DNA of 64,000 nucleotides from Liquorilactobacillus uvarum DSM 19971. GTDB lineage: Bacteria; Bacillota; Bacilli; Lactobacillales; Lactobacillaceae. A model generated the notes under the pieces. That model saw nothing but the letters and a program-made list of their open reading frames with translations, was not told the origin of the DNA and did not search any database. Below are positions 57,895-64,000 of the stretch, one piece after another. Numbering within the stretch: the first letter of the stretch is position 1; every line of letters starts with the position of its first letter. The translations under genes and the position numbers were made by a program. The DNA is taken from positions 32,516 to 96,515 of the forward strand of contig NZ_AZEG01000009.1 of assembly GCF_001434935.1 (NCBI RefSeq), written 5' to 3'.

Positions 57895-59961
57895 ATGAAC
57901 AATAAAAAGAATGGGCTCTTTAAAAATAGTCTGTTTTATATTGTGATTTTCCTTGGGATAATGGGAATGTTGTATTACTTCTTTGGTGGTAAAACAAATT
58001 CGCAGTCTCAACAAATCCAATCTAGCCAATTTGTTACAGAATTAAAGAAAAATAATGTCAAAGATTTTACAATGCAGCCTTCAGGCAGTACCTATAAAAT
58101 AGCAGGTACATATAAGGAAGCTCGAAAGGTCAAAGAATCCACCGGATTAGGCGGTTTGACTAGTGGCAGCAATAAGGTGACATCTTTTTCAACTAATGTG
58201 TTGACCAATGATGTTGCAGTCAAACAGATTCAAGATTATTCGCAGAAAAATAATGTTAAGGTAGGGACAAAAGAAGAAGAGTCAAGTAGCTTATGGCTTC
58301 AATTACTCATATATCTTCTACCTGTAATTTTCTTCATTTTCTTTTTCTACATGATGATGGGACAAGCCGGCCAGGGCGGTGGAAATGGCCGTGTTATGAA
58401 TTTTGGCAAATCCAAGGCAAAGCCTGTCGATAAGAAAGCAAATAAAGTGCGTTTTTCTGATGTTGCTGGAGCAGAGGAAGAGAAACAGGAGTTAGTTGAA
58501 GTTGTTGAATTTTTGCGTGATCCGCATAAATTCCTTTCATTAGGTGCCAGAATACCTTCAGGAGTTCTCCTTGAAGGACCGCCAGGAACAGGTAAAACAT
58601 TGCTTGCTAAAGCTGTTGCTGGTGAGGCAGGAGTTCCATTCTTCTCAATTTCTGGTTCTGATTTTGTTGAAATGTTTGTTGGTGTTGGTGCTAGCCGTGT
58701 ACGTGATTTATTTGAAAATGCAAAAAAGAATGCACCATCAATTATATTTATTGATGAAATTGATGCTGTCGGTCGCCAACGTGGTGCCGGTATGGGTGGC
58801 GGACATGACGAACGTGAACAGACCTTGAACCAATTACTGGTTGAAATGGATGGTTTTGCAGGCGATGAGGGAGTTATTGTCATGGCCGCGACAAATAGAT
58901 CTGATGTTCTTGATCCTGCTTTACTTCGTCCAGGACGATTCGATCGTAAGATTCTTGTTGGACGTCCAGACGTTAAGGGACGAGAAGCTATCTTAAAGGT
59001 CCATGCTAAAAACAAACCACTGGCAAATGATGTTGATTTGAAAATGGTGGCTAAACAAACACCTGGTTTTGTTGGTGCCGATTTAGAGAATTTACTGAAT
59101 GAAGCTGCTTTGCTGGCTGCTCGGCGTAACAAGAAGCAAATTGATGCATCTGATATTGATGAAGCTGAAGATCGTGTTATTGCAGGACCTGCGAAAAGAG
59201 ATCGTGTTATCAGTAAAAAAGAACGTCATACAGTTGCCTTTCATGAGGCAGGGCATACTATTGTAGGTCTAGTGCTGAATGATGCACGTGTCGTTCATAA
59301 GGTAACAATTGTACCACGTGGCCGTGCTGGAGGTTACGCAATCATGCTTCCTAGAGAAGATCAGATGTTGTTGTCTAGACATGATCTAAAAGAACAGATT
59401 GCAGGTCTAATGGGTGGTCGTGCTGCTGAAGAAATTGTATATGGTGAGCAGTCTTCAGGAGCTTCAAATGATTTCCAACAGGCTACTCAATTAGCTCGAG
59501 CAATGGTTACAGAATATGGGATGAGCACTAAATTAGGACCCGTACAATATGAAGGACAAAGTAATATGTTTGCTGGTGGTGGTATGGCTGGTCAACCAAA
59601 TTATTCCGGTCAGACCGCAAATATGATCGATGAAGAAGTTAAAAATTTAGCCGTTGAGGGTATGGAGCAAGCTAAAAAGATTATTGAAGAACATCGTGAA
59701 CAACATCGAATTATTGCTGAGGCTTTACTTGAATATGAGACCTTGGATGAGAAACAAATCTTAAGCCTTTTTGAAACAGGTAAGATGCCTGCTAAAAAGG
59801 GTGAGGAATTTCCTAGCGAAAAAGCTGCAACTTTTGAAGAGTCAAAAGAAGCTCTTGAACGTAAGGAAGCTGCAAAACAAAAAGATGTAAAGAACTCGTC
59901 TGAATCTGATGAAAAGAAAAATTCAGACACAGTTACATTTTATCCTAAAGATAAAGAGTAA
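57895..59961 (+). CDS. ftsH: ATP-dependent zinc metalloprotease FtsH
   Basis: 688 residues. Two membrane segments (about 12-31 and 134-155) enclose an external domain; then an AAA+ module with GPPGTGKT (about 228-235), [12 protein letters not shown] and the M41 protease site HEAGH (450-454). The last 60 residues are charged and disordered. It degrades membrane and regulatory proteins. AAGGAGGAAACGT precedes the ATG. Confidence 0.97.
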   Translation: MNNKKNGLFKNSLFYIVIFLGIMGMLYYFFGGKTNSQSQQIQSSQFVTELKKNNVKDFTMQPSGSTYKIAGTYKEARKVKESTGLGGLTSGSNKVTSFSTNVLTNDVAVKQIQDYSQKNNVKVGTKEEESSSLWLQLLIYLLPVIFFIFFFYMMMGQAGQGGGNGRVMNFGKSKAKPVDKKANKVRFSDVAGAEEEKQELVEVVEFLRDPHKFLSLGARIPSGVLLEGPPGTGKTLLAKAVAGEAGVPFFSISGSDFVEMFVGVGASRVRDLFENAKKNAPSIIFIDEIDAVGRQRGAGMGGGHDEREQTLNQLLVEMDGFAGDEGVIVMAATNRSDVLDPALLRPGRFDRKILVGRPDVKGREAILKVHAKNKPLANDVDLKMVAKQTPGFVGADLENLLNEAALLAARRNKKQIDASDIDEAEDRVIAGPAKRDRVISKKERHTVAFHEAGHTIVGLVLNDARVVHKVTIVPRGRAGGYAIMLPREDQMLLSRHDLKEQIAGLMGGRAAEEIVYGEQSSGASNDFQQATQLARAMVTEYGMSTKLGPVQYEGQSNMFAGGGMAGQPNYSGQTANMIDEEVKNLAVEGMEQAKKIIEEHREQHRIIAEALLEYETLDEKQILSLFETGKMPAKKGEEFPSEKAATFEESKEALERKEAAKQKDVKNSSESDEKKNSDTVTFYPKDKE

Positions 59962-60007
59962 AGTTAAGCAATTGAATGGCAAATATTTGGGAACGAAATA
60001 AAATAAG

Positions 60008-60057
60008 CGAGCGGAATGAAACGGTTGTAAAATTGTTTTGTCCCGCTCCTTGTTTAT
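60008..60057 (+). terminator. possible terminator after ftsH
   Basis: GAGCGG (60009-60014) and CCGCTC (60043-60048) bracket a partly paired interior with a short T-rich tail. It is weaker than the other terminators, so partial read-through to hslO is likely. Confidence 0.5.
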
Positions 60058-60100
60058 TAGAAAAAACAAAATATGTGAGAGAGTTATATTTGGAGGAAAA

Positions 60101-60985
60101 ATGAAAGACTATCTTGTAAAGAGCCTAGCTTATGAGGATCAGCTCAGAATTTATGCGGTTGATGTATCACAGACGGTCCAAGAGGCTCAAAAAATTCACA
60201 ACACTTGGAGTGCAGCCACTGCAGCTTTAGGACGCACAATAGCAGCTACGTCGATGTTAAGTGCAGCTTCATTAAAGGGCAAGGAAAGAATGACAGTTAG
60301 AATTATGGGAGACGGGCCGGCCGGCGCTATTGTAGTGGATGGTAATGCACTAGGACAGATAAAGGGGTATCTGCAAAATCCGCAGGTTCATTTCCCTTTA
60401 AAAAACAAAAATAAAATTGACGTTAAAGATGCAGTTGGTTCTAAAGGCTTTTTGTCAGTAACAAAAGACTTAGGATTAAAAACGCCATTTACTGGGCAAG
60501 TACCACTTGTCTCAGGTGAATTAGGTGAGGATTTTACTTATTATCTGGCAAAATCCGAACAAATTCCTTCTGCAGTTGGATTGTCAGTTGTTATGGATGA
60601 CAACAATTCTGTAAAAGCGGCTGGAGGTTTTATGATCCAAGTTCTTCCTAAAGCATCAAATGATGTGATTAAACTACTCGAAAAAAAATTAAGTACATTG
60701 CCATCGCTTGCTGAGTTGATGTCTCAAAACATGTCTCCTGAAGAGATTATTTTTAAATTTTGTGGCAAAGAAAATGTTAAACTTTTAGATAAGGTACCTG
60801 TTTCGTATAGTTGTGACTGCTCAAAAGAACGTTTTGCGCAGTCTCTCTCAAGTATTGCGCCTAGAGATTTGGAAACTATGATTAAGGAAGATCATGGAGC
60901 AGAAGCAGTTTGTCATTTTTGTGGGAAAAAATATTATTTTAGTGAAGATGAATTGAAAACCTTGCATTTAAAACAAATTAACTAA
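60101..60985 (+). CDS. hslO: redox-regulated chaperone Hsp33
   Basis: 294 residues. Holdase chaperone activated by oxidation. The C-terminal redox switch has CDC (in SYSCDCSKER) and CHFC (in AVCHFCGKKYY), giving the CXC/CXXC zinc motif. ATG 60101 follows TTGGAGG; a frame from 60038 would run through the hairpin region. It pairs with FtsH in proteostasis. Confidence 0.95.
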   Translation: MKDYLVKSLAYEDQLRIYAVDVSQTVQEAQKIHNTWSAATAALGRTIAATSMLSAASLKGKERMTVRIMGDGPAGAIVVDGNALGQIKGYLQNPQVHFPLKNKNKIDVKDAVGSKGFLSVTKDLGLKTPFTGQVPLVSGELGEDFTYYLAKSEQIPSAVGLSVVMDDNNSVKAAGGFMIQVLPKASNDVIKLLEKKLSTLPSLAELMSQNMSPEEIIFKFCGKENVKLLDKVPVSYSCDCSKERFAQSLSSIAPRDLETMIKEDHGAEAVCHFCGKKYYFSEDELKTLHLKQIN

Positions 60986-61055
60986 TTGTTTAGTTTTTTA
61001 ACTTATACTGTTATTGCAAGATTAAGTTTTGGCGAATAAAAAATGAGGTGTAGAA

Positions 61056-62075
61056 ATGGAATGGAAAATCGGTGATATCACAATTCCAAATCAAGTTGTG
61101 GTTGCTCCAATGGCTGGGGTAACGAATGTTGCTTTTCGTATGATCTGCAAAGAATTTGGTGCTGGACTTGTTGTGTGTGAAATGATTTCGGATCGGGGTA
61201 TTCAATTCAGAAACAAGAAGACATTAGGCATGTTGAAATTTGATCCAAGTGAGCATCCAGTGAGTGTTCAAATTTTTGGTGGAAATAAAGAAACTTTAGT
61301 TGAAGCTGCACGTTTTATTGAGGAAACAACTGATGTTGATATTATTGATATCAACATGGGATGCCCAGTGCCTAAAGTTACAAAAGGGGAAGCTGGGGCT
61401 CGATGGTTACTTGATCCGAACAAGGTGTATGAAATGGTACACGCAGTAGTTGCCGCATGCAATAAGCCAGTTACAGTCAAGATGAGAACCGGTTGGGATG
61501 AAGACCATATTTATGCAGTTGAGAATGCTTTGGCTGCAGAAGAGGCTGGTGCTGCTGCATTAGCTATGCACGGAAGAACACGAAAACAATTATACACAGG
61601 GCATGCTGACTGGGGAATTTTGAAAGATGTTGCCGACCATTTGACTAAAATTCCTTTTATTGGAAATGGTGATGTCAGAACACCAGAGGATGCAAAGAAA
61701 ATGCTGGAAGATGTTGGCGCTGATGCGGTTATGATCGGACGCGCAGCATTAGGAAATCCATGGATTGTAAAGCAAACTGCAGAGTATTTAGCTGGTGAAG
61801 AAGTTGTACCAGAACCGACTCCTGAACAAAAAATACGTGTTGCTAAAGAGCACTTGCATCGTTTAGTATTGCTAAAGGGTGAAATTGTTGGGCCAAAAGA
61901 ATTTAGAAGTCAAGCTGCATATTATCTGAAAGGGATTCCACGATCTGCGCGTGCCAAAGCAGCATTAAATTCAGCTAATACAGAAAATGAGATGAACTCT
62001 ATTTTTGACATTTTTTTAGCTGATTTGCTTGAACGTGCAGAGAGAAGGCATGAGCGAAACGTGCAGGTAAAATAG
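61056..62075 (+). CDS. dusB: tRNA-dihydrouridine synthase
   Basis: 339 residues, FMN TIM barrel that reduces tRNA uridines. APMAGVTNVAFRMICKEFG, the catalytic Cys in INMGCPVPKV, and AMHGRTRKQLYTG are Dus signatures; the GDVRTPEDA stretch binds FMN phosphate. It is preceded by GAGG, and follows hslO as in many lactobacilli. Confidence 0.95.
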   Translation: MEWKIGDITIPNQVVVAPMAGVTNVAFRMICKEFGAGLVVCEMISDRGIQFRNKKTLGMLKFDPSEHPVSVQIFGGNKETLVEAARFIEETTDVDIIDINMGCPVPKVTKGEAGARWLLDPNKVYEMVHAVVAACNKPVTVKMRTGWDEDHIYAVENALAAEEAGAAALAMHGRTRKQLYTGHADWGILKDVADHLTKIPFIGNGDVRTPEDAKKMLEDVGADAVMIGRAALGNPWIVKQTAEYLAGEEVVPEPTPEQKIRVAKEHLHRLVLLKGEIVGPKEFRSQAAYYLKGIPRSARAKAALNSANTENEMNSIFDIFLADLLERAERRHERNVQVK

Positions 62076-62111
62076 ATTTGCTTTTTATGTGTTAAATTGG
62101 CAATATAGTAA

Positions 62112-63635
<1,524 letters not shown>

Positions 63636-63664
63636 AGATTTTAAAAATAGTGCAAGTGTATTGA

Positions 63665-63693
63665 TAGAGCAGCGTAGGCTGCTCTATTTTTTC
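63665..63693 (+). terminator. intrinsic terminator of lysS
   Basis: TAGAGCAGC (63665-63673) pairs with GCTGCTCTA (63678-63686) around GTAG, followed by a run of T. Confidence 0.9.
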
Positions 63694-63823
63694 TAGTGAA
63701 TATTAGTAATAGGGTTAAAAAGTATTTAAAAGCAAGCCAAAATAGTTAGTCCTATTTTGAAATGGATAATAATTGCGATGATAGCTTTTTTGTTTTACAC
63801 AGCCAAAAAATCCAAATTTGCAG

Positions 63824-63925
63824 TTGCTATTTTTGTAATACATGGTATACTATAAAAGTTGGCTGTTAAGTTATGTGAAGCGATGTAAAAAAACACTTGC
63901 TTTTGTAAAGAATAGCTGATATAAT
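63824..63925 (+). promoter_or_regulatory. tandem promoters and leader of an rRNA operon
   Basis: P1: TTGCTA (63824-63829), 16-base spacer, TATACT (63846-63851). P2: TTGCTT (63897-63902), 17-base spacer, TATAAT (63920-63925). They are followed by GATCTTTGAAAACTGAACAA, the leader typically found before 16S rRNA in Gram-positive bacteria. The 16S gene itself lies beyond 64000. The stretch 63694-63823 shows nothing I can name. Confidence 0.78.
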
Positions 63926-64000
63926 ATTAATTGCTTTGAATTTTGTAGATCTTTGAAAACTGAACAAAGTTTCGACGAATCAAATGTGTAGGGTCTCCTA

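Overview
The window is an AT-rich chromosomal segment of a lactic acid bacterium, most likely Lactobacillaceae. The evidence is the gene order (ldh-pth-mfd-flippase-rqcP-divIC-S1 protein-tilS-hpt-ftsH-hslO-dusB-lysS, then rRNA promoters), a malolactic enzyme with its regulator and permease, T-box and attenuator leaders on amino-acid operons, and strong AGGAGG-type ribosome binding sites. I see no phage, insertion sequence, CRISPR array, tRNA or rRNA body. I cannot name genus or species from sequence alone.

Left part (1-15.3 kb), mostly minus strand. The leu operon (leuA-leuB-leuC, leuC cut by the window edge) has a leader encoding a 17-residue peptide that ends Ala-Leu-Leu-Leu, followed by mutually exclusive hairpins and a terminator; this is classical ribosome-stalling attenuation. 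nagB on the plus strand has a cre-like site and paired NagR-like operators. A malolactic block (mleR divergent from mleS-mleP) follows. The tryptophan pathway comes as two consecutive units, trpEG and trpDCFBA, each with its own promoter and its own nearly identical Trp T-box leader.

Middle part (15.3-38 kb). birA; two YibE/YibF-type membrane proteins; a lipoprotein; a small membrane protein; a nitroreductase; a roughly 0.67-0.75 kb non-coding stretch with repeated palindromic motifs; an HD phosphohydrolase; a DUF1934 protein; rpoE (delta); pyrG with a GGGC-start attenuator; a small unknown protein; murA (Asp in place of the catalytic Cys); rho (apparently started at an ATT codon); rpmE2; an MFS exporter; a DinG/Rad3-type helicase that has lost its iron-sulfur cysteines; a PurBox-flanked purine permease; a PARG-like protein with an altered catalytic motif; a 45-residue protein; a DUF915 hydrolase; and a GNAT acetyltransferase.

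Right part (38-64 kb), almost all plus strand. A candidate small RNA, lemA-htpX, an unknown protein, murF, cshA, acpS-alr, a MazF-type toxin with its upstream partner, a CBS protein and ldh (both minus), then the long pth-to-lysS housekeeping run for translation fidelity, DNA repair, cell division and proteostasis. The window ends in the tandem promoters and leader of an rRNA operon whose 16S gene starts beyond position 64000.

Most noteworthy: the leu attenuator, the LeuA without a regulatory domain, the duplicated Trp T-box, the rho ATT start overlapped by a small upstream ORF, the Fe-S-less helicase, the QEQ PARG-like protein and the candidate small RNA. Functional calls rest on reading motifs and context; no database search or folding program was run.
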